A stretch of 64,000 bases of DNA from Elioraea tepidiphila DSM 17972 (GTDB lineage Bacteria; Pseudomonadota; Alphaproteobacteria; Acetobacterales; Acetobacteraceae), in the NCBI RefSeq assembly GCF_000378465.1, contig NZ_KB899918.1, positions 91,663 through 155,662 of the forward strand, written 5' to 3'. A program made the translations under genes and the position numbers. Shown in pieces: positions 1 through 8,977 of this stretch. A model generated the notes under the pieces. The model did not search any database. It saw nothing but the letters and a program-made list of their open reading frames with translations, and had not been told where the DNA came from. Positions within the stretch are counted from its first letter, which is position 1. Each line of letters starts with the position of its first letter.

Positions 1-115
1 GGACGCGCTGGCCGATGACGGCCCGGTTGGCCTCGCGCACGCCGTGCTCGACCTCGTCCAGAAGCCGCTTCTGGGCGCGGTACCAGCCGGGGTCGGTATC
101 GGCGATCGGGGGCAT
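1..115 (-). CDS. Unidentified protein, N-terminal 38 residues only (runs off window)
   Basis: Only the first 38 codons are present; the rest lies beyond the left edge. The ATG at 115 has a strong ribosome binding site (GGAGGAG) just upstream. The peptide starts MPPIADTDPGWYRAQKRLL and continues with a charged helix ending VREANRAVIGQRV. The VIGQ ending is faintly like the beginning of MoxR-type AAA ATPases, but this is too short to claim a family. It lies downstream of comEC on the same strand with a 46-base gap, so co-transcription is plausible. Confidence 0.55.
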   Translation of the reverse strand, partial: MPPIADTDPGWYRAQKRLLDEVEHGVREANRAVIGQRV

Positions 116-161
116 CGGTCTCCTCCGATCGGACCATGGACCCCAGCACCTTGAGAAAGCG

Positions 162-2315
162 TTACTCGTCCAGCGGCGCCGGCGGCAGGGCGTCGGCCTC
201 GCGCTGCGCCCGTGTGCGCGGCACCGGCGCCACCCAGGGCCGCTCGCCGCGCCACGCCCGGTCCGACAGCACGACCGGCGGGTCGCCCAGCCACACCGCG
301 TGCGCGCCGTCGCGCCAGACCGAGAACCGGTCGATCGCGGCCGAGCCGGTGCAGCGCCCCCAGACCGGCTCGGCGGAGACCACCACCGCGACCCGTCCGC
401 ACCAGCGCCCCGGCGAGTCGCCGCGCAGCAGCACAGCCGACCCTCCCATCACGCAGGCGCCCGGCGTGCAGTCGATCGACGCAGCCGGCCGCCCGGTCTC
501 GGGCAGGGGGACGAACGCGAGTCCACCCGAGCGTTCCTCCCAGATGCCCCGCACGAACCGGCTCGCCCCCGGCAGGCTCTGCACATGCAGCGCGCCCTCG
601 GCGCGGATCGCGATCAGCCGCGCATCGGGAGACACGAGGATATCGGGTGGGCGGGCGAGCCACGGCGAGGCAAGCCCGAGCGCGAGCGGCAGCACGGCGA
701 GCAGACGCAGCCGCGTGCGCCAGAGGCAGAGCCAGCAGAGCCCGAACCCGCAGGCGGCGACGCCCCAGACGGGCATGGCCGGCAGGCGCGGCGCCGCCCC
801 GGGCCAGGACGCGACCTCGTGCGCCACGGCGAGCATCCCGCTGATGCCGAACGCCATCGGCCGCAGCGCCATCCCTTCCAGCCCGAGCGGCATCAGCGCC
901 AGCGCCGCCATGCCCCAGGGCATCACCCAGACCGAGGTCAGCGGCACCGCGAGCGCGTTGGCCGCGATGCCGTAGACCTGCACGCGCTGGAAGTGGAACG
1001 CCGCGAACGGCGCGGTCGCGGCCGAGGCGACGAGCGACGTGAACGCAAGCGCCAGCACGCCGTAGCCCGCCCGCACCAGCAGCCTGCGGTGTCCGCGCGG
1101 CGACAGCCAGGTGCCGCGCGCGGTTTCCCAGGCCGCGATCAGCGCCAGCACCGCGGCGAAGCTCATCTGGAACGAGGGGCCGAGCAGCGCCTCGGGCTGG
1201 ATCAGCAGCACCACGCAGGCCGCGAGTGCGAGCGCACGCAGGCCCACGCCGCTGCGGTCGAGCACCACCGCGAGCGCGAACAGCGCTGCCATGGCGATCG
1301 CGCGCTGCATCGGCACCTGGCTGCCCGTCAGCAGCATGTAGCCGAGACCGCCAACGATTCCAGCGACCGCGGCGATCTTCTTCACATGCAGGTGGAGCAG
1401 CGCCCAGGGCCAGAGCCCGAGTGCGAGCCGCACCAGCAGGAACCCCAGCGCCGCGACGATGCCGACATGCAGCCCGGACACCGCCAGCAGATGCGCGAGC
1501 CCCGAGTCGCGGATACGCGCGAGCTCGCCGGGCGGGATCGCGCCGCGCTGGCCCGTCAGCAGCGCCGCCGCGACCGCGCCCTCGGTGCCGGGCACGGCGG
1601 CGAGGGTGCGCGCGACCACGCTCTGACGCAGCGCGGCAAGTCGCTGGCCGGTCGAGGACGGAGCAGCGGGCGCGAGGACATCCACCGGTCCGAGGGCAAA
1701 TCCCACGCCGCCGAGCCGATCAAAAAAGGCCACGCGCTGGAAATCGAAAGCCGCGGGTGCGGCGGGCGCTCCGGGTGGGCGGACGAGGCCGCGTAGCCGC
1801 ACCCGGTCGCCCGGCGTCAGCGGGGTCGCATCCCCTGGTGCGAGACGAAGGCGCAGGTCGCGTGGCAGCGCCGGCTCGTCCGGCCCCAACCGCACGGCCG
1901 AGAGCCGCACCCGCCGGCCCTCCGGGAGCACGTCGACCGAGACCACCGTGCCCTCGGCGACCACGGCGCGGAACGGCAGCTCGTGCACTGCCGGTGGCAT
2001 CGCCGCGGTGCGGAGCTGTGCGGCCGAGAATCCCGCGGCGACAGCCAGGGCCGCCACGGCCACCGGCAGGGCGCGCAGGGTGCGGCGGCTGAGCATCACC
2101 GCGCCCAGCGCCAACACCAGCGCTGCCGGCCCTAGCCAGAGCGGCGGCTCGCCGGCCAGGGCGAAGTACCACGCCACCCCCGCCGCCATGGCCACCGGCA
2201 GCCACAGGAACAGCCGTGACCGTTCGGCGGCCGCGAGCGCGCCGAGTCCGGCGAGCCGACCGCGCCAGCCCACCCGGTCGACCGTGCCGAACCGGGCAAG
2301 CGCGACGGTGCTCAT
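162..2315 (-). CDS. comEC: ComEC/Rec2-family DNA-internalization membrane protein
   Basis: 717 residues. ComEC forms the inner-membrane channel for single-stranded DNA uptake in natural transformation. An N-terminal DUF4131-type region with membrane segments and an OB-like part (about residues 40-190) is followed by the polytopic Competence domain, with the family hallmark LLAVSGLHVGIVAALG near residue 280. The C-terminal 180 residues lie where many ComEC proteins carry a metallo-beta-lactamase-like nuclease, but no HxHxDH motif is seen, as in many alphaproteobacterial versions. The start MSTVALARFG at 2315 is 74 bases from the divergent gltX start. No other competence gene is in the window, so uptake function is not shown. 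Confidence 0.88.
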   Translation of the reverse strand: MSTVALARFGTVDRVGWRGRLAGLGALAAAERSRLFLWLPVAMAAGVAWYFALAGEPPLWLGPAALVLALGAVMLSRRTLRALPVAVAALAVAAGFSAAQLRTAAMPPAVHELPFRAVVAEGTVVSVDVLPEGRRVRLSAVRLGPDEPALPRDLRLRLAPGDATPLTPGDRVRLRGLVRPPGAPAAPAAFDFQRVAFFDRLGGVGFALGPVDVLAPAAPSSTGQRLAALRQSVVARTLAAVPGTEGAVAAALLTGQRGAIPPGELARIRDSGLAHLLAVSGLHVGIVAALGFLLVRLALGLWPWALLHLHVKKIAAVAGIVGGLGYMLLTGSQVPMQRAIAMAALFALAVVLDRSGVGLRALALAACVVLLIQPEALLGPSFQMSFAAVLALIAAWETARGTWLSPRGHRRLLVRAGYGVLALAFTSLVASAATAPFAAFHFQRVQVYGIAANALAVPLTSVWVMPWGMAALALMPLGLEGMALRPMAFGISGMLAVAHEVASWPGAAPRLPAMPVWGVAACGFGLCWLCLWRTRLRLLAVLPLALGLASPWLARPPDILVSPDARLIAIRAEGALHVQSLPGASRFVRGIWEERSGGLAFVPLPETGRPAASIDCTPGACVMGGSAVLLRGDSPGRWCGRVAVVVSAEPVWGRCTGSAAIDRFSVWRDGAHAVWLGDPPVVLSDRAWRGERPWVAPVPRTRAQREADALPPAPLDE

Positions 2316-2389
2316 GCGCCCGCAACCATGACGCGCACTCTACAGCCGCCCCGGCCGCGTGCTAAGCGACCGCGCCCGGAGGAGTTCCG

Positions 2390-3787
2390 ATGTCCGTCGT
2401 CACCCGCTTCGCCCCCTCGCCCACCGGCTTCCTGCACATCGGCGGCGCGCGCACCGCGCTCTACAACTGGCTGTTCGCGCGCCGTCATGGCGGGCGCTAT
2501 CTGCTGCGCATCGAGGACACCGACACGGCGCGCGAGGTGCCGGGCGCGGTCGAGCAGATCATCGAGAGCCTCACCTGGCTCGGCATCCCGCCCGACGAGC
2601 CGCCCGTGTCGCAGCGCGCGCGCCAGGAGCGCCACGCCGAGGTCGCGCGCCAACTCGTCGCCATGGGGCGTGCCTACTACGCCTACGAGACGCCCGAGGA
2701 GCTTCAGGCGATGCGCGAGCGCGCGACCGCCGAGGGCCGCCCGCCGCGCTACGACGGCGCCTGGCGCGACCGCGACCCGGCCGAGGCGCCGCCCGGTGTG
2801 GCGGGGGCGATCCGGCTCAAGGCGCCGCGCGAGGGCGAAACGGTGGTCGAGGATCTCGTCCAGGGCACGGTGCGGGTCGCCAATGCCGAGCTCGACGACA
2901 TGATCATCCTCCGCTCGGACGGACGGCCCACCTACCTGCATGCCGTGGTGGTGGACGACCACGACATGGGCATCACGCATGTGATCCGCGGCGACGACCA
3001 CCTCACCAACACCTTCCGCCAGTGCCAGGTCTATGACGCGATGGGCTGGGCGCGACCGGCCTTCGCCCACATCCCGCTGATCCACGGCCAGGACGGCGCG
3101 AAGCTCTCCAAGCGCCACGGTGCGGTGTCGGTGCTCGATTTCCGCGACCAGGGGTATCTGCCCGAGGCGGTGGCGAACTACCTGCTGCGGCTCGGCTGGG
3201 GCCATGGCGACATCGAGGTCATCGCGATGGACGAGGCGGCGCGCATCTTCGATCTCGCCGATGTCGGCCGCGCCGCCGCCCGCTTCGACTACCAGAAGCT
3301 CGCGCATCTCAACGGGATCTGGCTGCGCCGTGCCGACGACGAGCGGCTGACGAAGCTGGTGCTGGAACGCCTCGCGCGCCGGACCGAGGGCGCGGTCGGC
3401 GCGATCACCGCCGAGCGCATCGCCAAGCTCATGGCGGGGCTCAAGGAGCGCGCGCGAACCCTCGAGGATCTGACGGATGCCGCGGCGTTCCTGGCGCGGG
3501 CCGTACCGCTGCCGATGGAGCCCAAGGCCGAGGGGCTCCTGACCCCCGAGGCGCGGATCGCGCTGCGCGAGCTGGCCGCGTCGTGGAACGGCGTGGCGTG
3601 GGAGCCGGCGGCGCTGGAAGCCGCCACGCGCGCCCATGCGGAGGCCAGGTCGATGAAGCTGAAGGATCTTGCCATGCCGCTGCGAGCGGCGCTGACCGGC
3701 TCGACCACCTCGCCGCCGGTTTTCGACGTCGCCGCCGCGCTCGGCCGCGAGGAGACACTCGCCCGCATCGCCGCCGTGTCGGGCTGA
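2390..3787 (+). CDS. gltX: Glutamyl-tRNA synthetase (GltX)
   Basis: 465 residues, a normal length for class I GluRS. It charges tRNA-Glu (and in many alphaproteobacteria also tRNA-Gln for later amidation) with glutamate in the cytoplasm. The HIGH signature is in SPTGFLHIGGARTALYNW (residues about 9-26) and the KMSKS-type loop is AKLSKRHG near residue 240. The C-terminal anticodon-binding domain is helical and R/A/L rich. The ATG at 2390 follows GGAGGAG by five bases, which settles the start. The stop overlaps the next ATG (TGATG), indicating translational coupling to the DUF3429 gene. Alphaproteobacteria often have two gltX copies, so which tRNA this one prefers cannot be told. Confidence 0.97.
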   Translation: MSVVTRFAPSPTGFLHIGGARTALYNWLFARRHGGRYLLRIEDTDTAREVPGAVEQIIESLTWLGIPPDEPPVSQRARQERHAEVARQLVAMGRAYYAYETPEELQAMRERATAEGRPPRYDGAWRDRDPAEAPPGVAGAIRLKAPREGETVVEDLVQGTVRVANAELDDMIILRSDGRPTYLHAVVVDDHDMGITHVIRGDDHLTNTFRQCQVYDAMGWARPAFAHIPLIHGQDGAKLSKRHGAVSVLDFRDQGYLPEAVANYLLRLGWGHGDIEVIAMDEAARIFDLADVGRAAARFDYQKLAHLNGIWLRRADDERLTKLVLERLARRTEGAVGAITAERIAKLMAGLKERARTLEDLTDAAAFLARAVPLPMEPKAEGLLTPEARIALRELAASWNGVAWEPAALEAATRAHAEARSMKLKDLAMPLRAALTGSTTSPPVFDVAAALGREETLARIAAVSG

Positions 3788-4242
3788 TGGCGCGCGGCCT
3801 GCCCTTCCCGGCGTTCTGGCTCGGGTTCGGCGGCCTGATCCCCTTCGCCGCCTGCGCGGCGGGCGCCTTCATCGGCCCTGAGGGGTGGCGGGGTTTCGCG
3901 CTCATCGCGCTGATCGGCTATGGCGCGGTGATCCTCGCCTTCCTCGGCGCGGTGCATTGGGGGCTGGCGCTTGCCGCCACCGCCGAGGCCGAGACACGGC
4001 ACGCGCGCACCCGGCTCACCCTCGGCGTCGTGCCGGCCCTGATCGCTTGGGGTGCGCTGATGCTGCCGGCCTGGGCGGCGTTGACGGTCCTGATCGCGGG
4101 CTTCCTTGGCGTGTGGGCCGCCGAGGAGAGCGGCGCCCGCGAGGGGCTGGTGCCCGGGCGCTATCTCTGGCTGCGCCGCCTGCTCACCCTCTCCGTGGTG
4201 GTGATCCTCTCGGCCGTGCTGATGGGGCTGCTGTTCGGCTGA
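3787..4242 (+). CDS. DUF3429 family membrane protein
   Basis: 151 residues, starting at the ATG that overlaps the gltX stop by one base. The protein is almost entirely hydrophobic, with four to five predicted membrane segments: GFGGLIPFAACAAGAF, then IALIGYGAVILAFLGAVHWG, then two segments in the middle and LSVVVILSAVLMGLLFG at the C-terminus. The GAVHWG segment is typical of the DUF3429 family. The function of this family is unknown. Coupling to gltX is seen in sequence; a functional link is not implied. An upstream in-frame start inside gltX exists but is only the shadow of gltX. Confidence 0.8.
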   Translation: MARGLPFPAFWLGFGGLIPFAACAAGAFIGPEGWRGFALIALIGYGAVILAFLGAVHWGLALAATAEAETRHARTRLTLGVVPALIAWGALMLPAWAALTVLIAGFLGVWAAEESGAREGLVPGRYLWLRRLLTLSVVVILSAVLMGLLFG

Positions 4243-4283
4243 CACCCTGCATACACACGCGGGGATTGATTTGCCTCCCCCCT

Positions 4284-4299
4284 TTAACGTCTCATTAAC
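4284..4299 (+). promoter_or_regulatory. Perfect CtrA-type box (TTAA-N7-TTAAC)
   Basis: The bases TTAACGTCTCATTAAC match the alphaproteobacterial CtrA consensus TTAA-N7-TTAAC exactly. The site lies 28-43 bases before the ATG at 4327, within an 84-base gap that is visibly more AT-rich than its surroundings. Position and orientation suit control of the small coiled-coil gene. CtrA is the cell-cycle/motility response regulator; whether it binds here is inference. Confidence 0.6.
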
Positions 4300-4326
4300 C
4301 ACCGGGACCTCGCAGGGGATTGGGTC

Positions 4327-4635
4327 ATGCACAAGGACGATACGGGACAGGTCATTCCATTCCCGATGGAGCGCGTGCGTCAGCCTGCGCGCGGCCAGGA
4401 TCGTCTGGCGGCAGCCCTCGCCTCGCTCGAGGCCGCGCTCGCCGAGCAGCGCGAGGCCATGGCCGGGTTCCGCGCCACGCTCGGCGAGCTCGGCGCTGCG
4501 GTGCACGCGCTGGAGGGTGGCGCGGTGGGGCTCTCGACGCGACTTGGCGCCCTGCATCGGCAGGTCGGCAGCGTGAACCGCTCCGCGCGTGACCTGGAGG
4601 CCTGGGCCGACGGCGTCCTCGCCCGCGCCCGCTGA
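4327..4635 (+). CDS. Small coiled-coil protein, function unknown
   Basis: 102 residues beginning MHKDDTGQVIPFPMERVRQ. Residues about 25-95 have a heptad-like pattern of L/A with E/R/Q (LAAALASLEAALAEQREAM and LGALHRQVGSVNRSARDLE), predicting a long alpha-helical coiled coil. There is no signal peptide or membrane segment, so it is probably cytoplasmic. I do not recognise the family. A CtrA-type box sits just upstream, which suggests cell-cycle or motility-linked expression. Its stop is only six bases from the converging dnaE stop. The start is chosen as the first ATG with the preceding AGGGGAT. Confidence 0.72.
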   Translation: MHKDDTGQVIPFPMERVRQPARGQDRLAAALASLEAALAEQREAMAGFRATLGELGAAVHALEGGAVGLSTRLGALHRQVGSVNRSARDLEAWADGVLARAR

Positions 4636-4641
4636 GGGCGG

Positions 4642-7600
4642 TTACACCTCCTCGACCCGCAGCACGCCCGGCAGCGCCGCGATCGCCGGCACCAGCGCCG
4701 GCGAGATCGCGTAGCCGCCCAGCAGCGCGACCTCGATCTCCTGGCCGTTCTCCAGACGCGGCGCCAGGATGACCCGTCCCCTGCCCCGCCCGGCCTCGCT
4801 CAGGATCGCCTTGATCGGCGCGATCGCTGCCGTGTCGGCGAGCCACGCCTTCAGCCCGGTGCCGGCGGCCGCCACCGCGGGATCGAGCTTCTCCACCTCC
4901 ACCGCCGTCAGCCGCACGGTCTCGCCCTCGGCGCGCGCGTCGGCGGTGACGAGCAGCCGCTCGCCCGCGACCAGCAGCGGACGGACTCGGCTCAGCACCT
5001 CGCTGAACAGCGTCACCTCGAAACTGCCCGAGGCGTCCGACATCCGGAGCCAGCACATCTTCGCGCCGGTGCGGGTCGGACGCTCCTTCGCGGCCACCAC
5101 GGACCCCGCGAGCTTGATGCGGCCCGCGCCGGCCCCCACGCGCTGGGCGATCGCGGCGGCGCGCACCACGCCGAGCCGCCGCAGCGCGACCGCATAGGCA
5201 TCGAGCGGATGCTTGGTCAGGTGGAACCCGACCGCCTCGGCCTCGTGCGCGAGCCGGTCCATGACCGGCCAGTCCGCCACCTCCGGCAGCCGGAGCGGCT
5301 CGGGCCCGTTGGCCCCGAACAGGCCGATCTGATGGCTCGCGCGGTCCTCGGCCATCGCGGCGGCGCGGCGGATGATCGCCTCGGCCCCCTCGGCGATGCG
5401 GCGCCGATTGGGTTCGATGCTGTCGAAGGCGCCGGCATGGGCGAGGTACTCGATCTGCATCCGGTTCAGGTTGCGCGGATCGATGCGCGCGGCGAAGTCG
5501 GCGACCGAGCGGAACGGCCCGCCGCGCTGTCGCTCGGCGACCAGGCCCCGCATCGCCGCGAGCCCGACCTTCTTCACCGCTGCGAGCGCGTAGCGGATGC
5601 GCAAGGCCCCGTCCGCGCCGCGTTCGATCTGGAAATCGGCGTCCGAGGCGTTCACGTCCGGCGGCAGCACCTCGATGCCCATGCGCTCGGCCTCGGCCTT
5701 CAGGGAAGCGAGCTTGTCGGTGTTCGCGATCGCAAGCGACATCGAGGCGGCGAGGAACACCACCGGATGGTTCGCCTTCACCCACGCCGTCTGGTAGGCG
5801 ACCAGCGCATAGGCCGCGGCGTGGCTCTTGTTGAAGCCGTAATCGGCGAATTTCTCCATCAGGTCGAAGATCTCGGCCGCCTTGGCGGGATCGATGCCGC
5901 GCGCGACCGCGCCCTCGGTGAACACCGCGCGCTGCTTCTCCATCTCGGCGCGGATCTTCTTGCCCATCGCGCGGCGCAGCAGGTCGGCGCCACCCAGCGA
6001 GTAGCCCGCCAGCACCTGCGCGATCTGCATCACCTGCTCCTGGTAGACCATGATGCCGTAGGTCTCCGCCAGGATGTCGCGGATCGCCTCGTGCGGCGGC
6101 TCCCACGGTTCGCCGTGCTTGCGCGCGCAATAGGCCGGGATGTTCGCCATCGGGCCCGGGCGGTAGAGCGCGACCGCGGCGATCAGGTCCTCGAAGCGGT
6201 CGGGGCGCATCTGGCGCAGCACGTCGCGCATGCCCTGGCTCTCGAACTGGAACACGCCCGCCGCGTCGCCGTGCTGGAGCATCGCGTAGGTGCGCGCGTC
6301 ATCCAGCGGCAGCCGGTCGAGGTCCACCTCGATGCCGAGCGATCGCAGCATCTCCTGCGCGCGGCGGAGGATCGTCAGCGTGGTCAGGCCGAGGAAGTCG
6401 AACTTCACCAGCCCCGCCTGCTCGACATGCTTCATCGAGTACTGCGTGACCAGCATCTCCGAACGCTGATCGCGGTAGAGCGGAATGAGCTCGATCAGCG
6501 GCCGGTCGCCGATCACCACGCCCGCGGCATGGGTGGAGGCGTGGCGGTAGAGCCCTTCGAGCTGGAGCGCGATCTCCATCAGCCGTGCGACCTGCTCGTC
6601 CTCGTCGCGCATCGCGCGCAGCATCGGATCGCCCTCGATCGCCTGCGCCAGCGTCACCGGCTTGGCCGGATTGTTCGGGATCAGCTCGGCGATCTTGTTC
6701 ACAAGACCGAAGGGCAGGCCGAGCACGCGGCCGACATCGCGCACCACCGCGCGCGCCTGGAGCTTGCCGAAGGTGATGATCTGCGCGACACGATCGGCGC
6801 CGTATTCGCGCCGCACATAGGCGATCACCTCGTCGCGCCGGTCCTGGCAGAAGTCGATGTCGAAATCGGGCATCGACACGCGCTCTGGGTTCAGGAAACG
6901 CTCGAACAGCAGGCCGAACCGGATCGGGTCGAGATCGGTGATCGCGAGCGCCCAGGCGGCCACGGATCCCGCCCCCGAGCCGCGCCCCGGCCCGACCGGA
7001 ATCCCCTGCGCCTTGGCCCACTGGATGAAGTCGGCGACGATCAGGAAGTAGCCCGCGAAGCCCATCTTCTCGATCACGGAGAGCTCGTAGTCGAGCCGGT
7101 CGCGATACGGCCTGGCGTCGGCCTCGCTCACGCCGAGGACGGCGAGCCGGCGCGCGAGCCCCGCTTCGGCCATGGCGCGCACCGTTTCGGCTTCGGTCCG
7201 GCCGGGCTGGACCTTCGGACTCACGGGCAGCAGCGGATCGCGCGGCCGCGCCATCACCGCGCAGCGGCGCGCGAGGGCGATCGTGTTGTCGCAGGCCTCG
7301 GGCAGATCGGCGAAGGCCGCGCGCATCGCCGGCTCGTCCTTGAACCAGTGCTCCGGCGTCACCCGGCGGCGGTCCTCCTCCGAGAGCAGCCGCCGATCGG
7401 CGATGCACAGCAGCGCATCGTGCGCCTCGTGCATCGCGGGGGTCGCGAAGAAGCAGTCATTGGTCGCGACGATCGGCAGGCCGAGCGCGTCGGCGAGCGC
7501 GAGCATCGCCGGCTCGGCGATGCGCTCCTCGGCGACGCCATGACGATGCAGCTCGACGCAGAGCCGATCGCCGAAGCGATGGGCCAGGCGTTCGAGCCAG

Positions 7601-8058
7601 TGCCGTGCGGCCGCCTCCTGCCCGTCGAGCAGCAACCGCGCGAGCGGACCGCGCGTGCCGCCCGTCAGCAGCAGCAACCCCTCGGCGTGATCGAGCAGCG
7701 TCGCGAGGGTCACATGCGGCAGCGCCCCAGGCGCGGGATCGAGATGCGCGCGCGAGGCGAGCCGCATCAGATTGGCAAGCCCCGGCTCGTCCTTCGCCAG
7801 CAGCACCACGGGATCGGTGTGGAGCGACGCGGCGTCCGCACCCTCGCGCGCGAGGGCGAGCTCGATGCCGACGATCGGCTGGATGCCGGCCTTGGCGCAG
7901 GCGGAGGAGAACTCCAGCGCGCCGAACAGGTTGTTTGTGTCGGTCAACGCCACCGCCGGCATGCCCGCCTCGGCCGCGAGCCTGGGCAGCGTCTCGAGCT
8001 TGATCGCACCCTCCGACAACGAGTAGGCGGAGTGGACGCGAAGGTGGACGAAACCCAT
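4642..8058 (-). CDS. dnaE: DNA polymerase III alpha subunit (replicative)
   Basis: 1138 residues, the usual DnaE1 length. It is the catalytic subunit of the replicase. The N-terminal PHP domain begins HLRVHSAYSLSEG with the HxxxH pair at residues 5 and 9. The palm aspartates lie in MPDFDIDF near residue 398, followed by CQDRRDEVIAYVRR. The finger region contains the GIMVYQEQVMQIA and GYSLGGADLLRRAMGKK motifs. The C-terminal part carries the helix-hairpin-helix and OB-fold. The true start MGFVHLRVHS (8058) overlaps the stop of the MaoC gene by one base; an extended reading of 19 more codons lies inside that gene and is not used. Confidence 0.97.
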   Translation of the reverse strand: MGFVHLRVHSAYSLSEGAIKLETLPRLAAEAGMPAVALTDTNNLFGALEFSSACAKAGIQPIVGIELALAREGADAASLHTDPVVLLAKDEPGLANLMRLASRAHLDPAPGALPHVTLATLLDHAEGLLLLTGGTRGPLARLLLDGQEAAARHWLERLAHRFGDRLCVELHRHGVAEERIAEPAMLALADALGLPIVATNDCFFATPAMHEAHDALLCIADRRLLSEEDRRRVTPEHWFKDEPAMRAAFADLPEACDNTIALARRCAVMARPRDPLLPVSPKVQPGRTEAETVRAMAEAGLARRLAVLGVSEADARPYRDRLDYELSVIEKMGFAGYFLIVADFIQWAKAQGIPVGPGRGSGAGSVAAWALAITDLDPIRFGLLFERFLNPERVSMPDFDIDFCQDRRDEVIAYVRREYGADRVAQIITFGKLQARAVVRDVGRVLGLPFGLVNKIAELIPNNPAKPVTLAQAIEGDPMLRAMRDEDEQVARLMEIALQLEGLYRHASTHAAGVVIGDRPLIELIPLYRDQRSEMLVTQYSMKHVEQAGLVKFDFLGLTTLTILRRAQEMLRSLGIEVDLDRLPLDDARTYAMLQHGDAAGVFQFESQGMRDVLRQMRPDRFEDLIAAVALYRPGPMANIPAYCARKHGEPWEPPHEAIRDILAETYGIMVYQEQVMQIAQVLAGYSLGGADLLRRAMGKKIRAEMEKQRAVFTEGAVARGIDPAKAAEIFDLMEKFADYGFNKSHAAAYALVAYQTAWVKANHPVVFLAASMSLAIANTDKLASLKAEAERMGIEVLPPDVNASDADFQIERGADGALRIRYALAAVKKVGLAAMRGLVAERQRGGPFRSVADFAARIDPRNLNRMQIEYLAHAGAFDSIEPNRRRIAEGAEAIIRRAAAMAEDRASHQIGLFGANGPEPLRLPEVADWPVMDRLAHEAEAVGFHLTKHPLDAYAVALRRLGVVRAAAIAQRVGAGAGRIKLAGSVVAAKERPTRTGAKMCWLRMSDASGSFEVTLFSEVLSRVRPLLVAGERLLVTADARAEGETVRLTAVEVEKLDPAVAAAGTGLKAWLADTAAIAPIKAILSEAGRGRGRVILAPRLENGQEIEVALLGGYAISPALVPAIAALPGVLRVEEV

Positions 8059-8528
8059 CAGCCCGCCGCGTCGGGCGCAGGCGTGCGGCAGCGCACGAGG
8101 CCCGCCGCCGTCCACGACAGCACCTGCTCGCCCTTCTGGTTGAAGGCCTCGACGCGCTGGCGGACAATGCCGCGATCGGGCTTGGAGCGCGAGCGCCGCG
8201 CCTCCAGCACGGTGGCCCGCCAGCGCAGCCGGTCACCCGGCCGTACGGGCGCGAGCCAGCGCAGCTCGTCGAGACCCGGCGAGCCGAGCCCATGGCGCGT
8301 CAGCACGTGATCGACCAGCATGCGCATCGTGAGCGCCGCGGTGTGCCAGCCCGAGGCGATCAAGCCGCCATAGGGGGTGGCGCGCCCGCCCTCCTCGCTC
8401 AGATGGAACGATTGCGGATCGTACTCGCGCGCGAAGGCGACGATCTCCTCGGCGGTCACCGTGCGGTCGCCGAACGCGATCGTCTCGCCCTCGCGGTAGT
8501 CCTCGAACCAGCGATCGCGCGGGTCCAT
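8058..8528 (-). CDS. MaoC-family (R)-specific enoyl-CoA hydratase-like protein
   Basis: 156 residues with a single hot-dog fold. The hydratase motif region FAREYDPQSFHLSEEGG places D and H as in MaoC-like (R)-enoyl-CoA hydratases, followed by GGLIASGWHTAA. Such enzymes hydrate 2-enoyl-CoA thioesters in beta-oxidation, polyhydroxyalkanoate supply or related acyl-CoA routes; the substrate cannot be told here. It is translationally coupled to dnaE downstream and follows gloA by seven bases, which looks like a chance operon rather than a pathway. Confidence 0.85.
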   Translation of the reverse strand: MDPRDRWFEDYREGETIAFGDRTVTAEEIVAFAREYDPQSFHLSEEGGRATPYGGLIASGWHTAALTMRMLVDHVLTRHGLGSPGLDELRWLAPVRPGDRLRWRATVLEARRSRSKPDRGIVRQRVEAFNQKGEQVLSWTAAGLVRCRTPAPDAAG

Positions 8529-8535
8529 CGCCGCC

Positions 8536-8934
8536 TCAGGATGGCTTGCGCTCGATCAGCTCGATCTTGTAGCCGTCCGGATCCTCGACGAAGGCGATCA
8601 CGGTGGTGCCGAACTTCACCGGTCCCGGTTCGCGCGTCACCTTGCCGCCGGCGGCGCGCACCTTCTCGACCGCGCTCTTGATGTCGGGCACGCCGATCGC
8701 GAGATGGCCGAAGGCGTTGCCCAGCTCGTACTTGTCGACGCCGTAGTTGTAGGTGAGCTCGATCACCGCGTTCGACGCCTCGTCGCCGTAGCCGACGAAG
8801 GCGAGCGTGTATTTGCCCTCGGGCACGTCGCGGCGGCGCAGCTCCTTCATGCCGAGCAGCTCGGTGTAGAACTTCACGCTGCGGTCGAGATCGCCGACCC
8901 GGATCATGGTGTGCAGGAAACGCCCGTCGCTCAT
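8536..8934 (-). CDS. gloA: Glyoxalase I (lactoylglutathione lyase)
   Basis: 132 residues. It isomerises the glutathione-methylglyoxal hemithioacetal to S-lactoylglutathione. Two beta-alpha-beta-beta-beta modules are visible. The metal ligands fit His in [15 protein letters not shown], Glu in VIELTYNYG, His in [10 protein letters not shown] and Glu in YKIELIERK. The start [10 protein letters not shown] (8934) is preceded by GAGGAGGG at good spacing, so the 29-codon N-terminal extension of the open frame is rejected. It sits between lpxI and the MaoC gene. Confidence 0.93.
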   Translation of the reverse strand: MSDGRFLHTMIRVGDLDRSVKFYTELLGMKELRRRDVPEGKYTLAFVGYGDEASNAVIELTYNYGVDKYELGNAFGHLAIGVPDIKSAVEKVRAAGGKVTREPGPVKFGTTVIAFVEDPDGYKIELIERKPS

Positions 8935-8977
8935 GGAGTCCCTCCTCGGATGAGGGGGGCAGAGTAGGCGGACGCGC

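Noticed and set aside
15..1796. 593-codon open frame on the plus strand
   Set aside because: It is antisense to comEC, made of R, H, Q and P, and matches no family; such frames are usual in very G+C-rich DNA.
5209..8310. 1033-codon open frame opposite dnaE
   Set aside because: Composition is dominated by R, H, L and D, with no domain; dnaE on the other strand is unambiguous.
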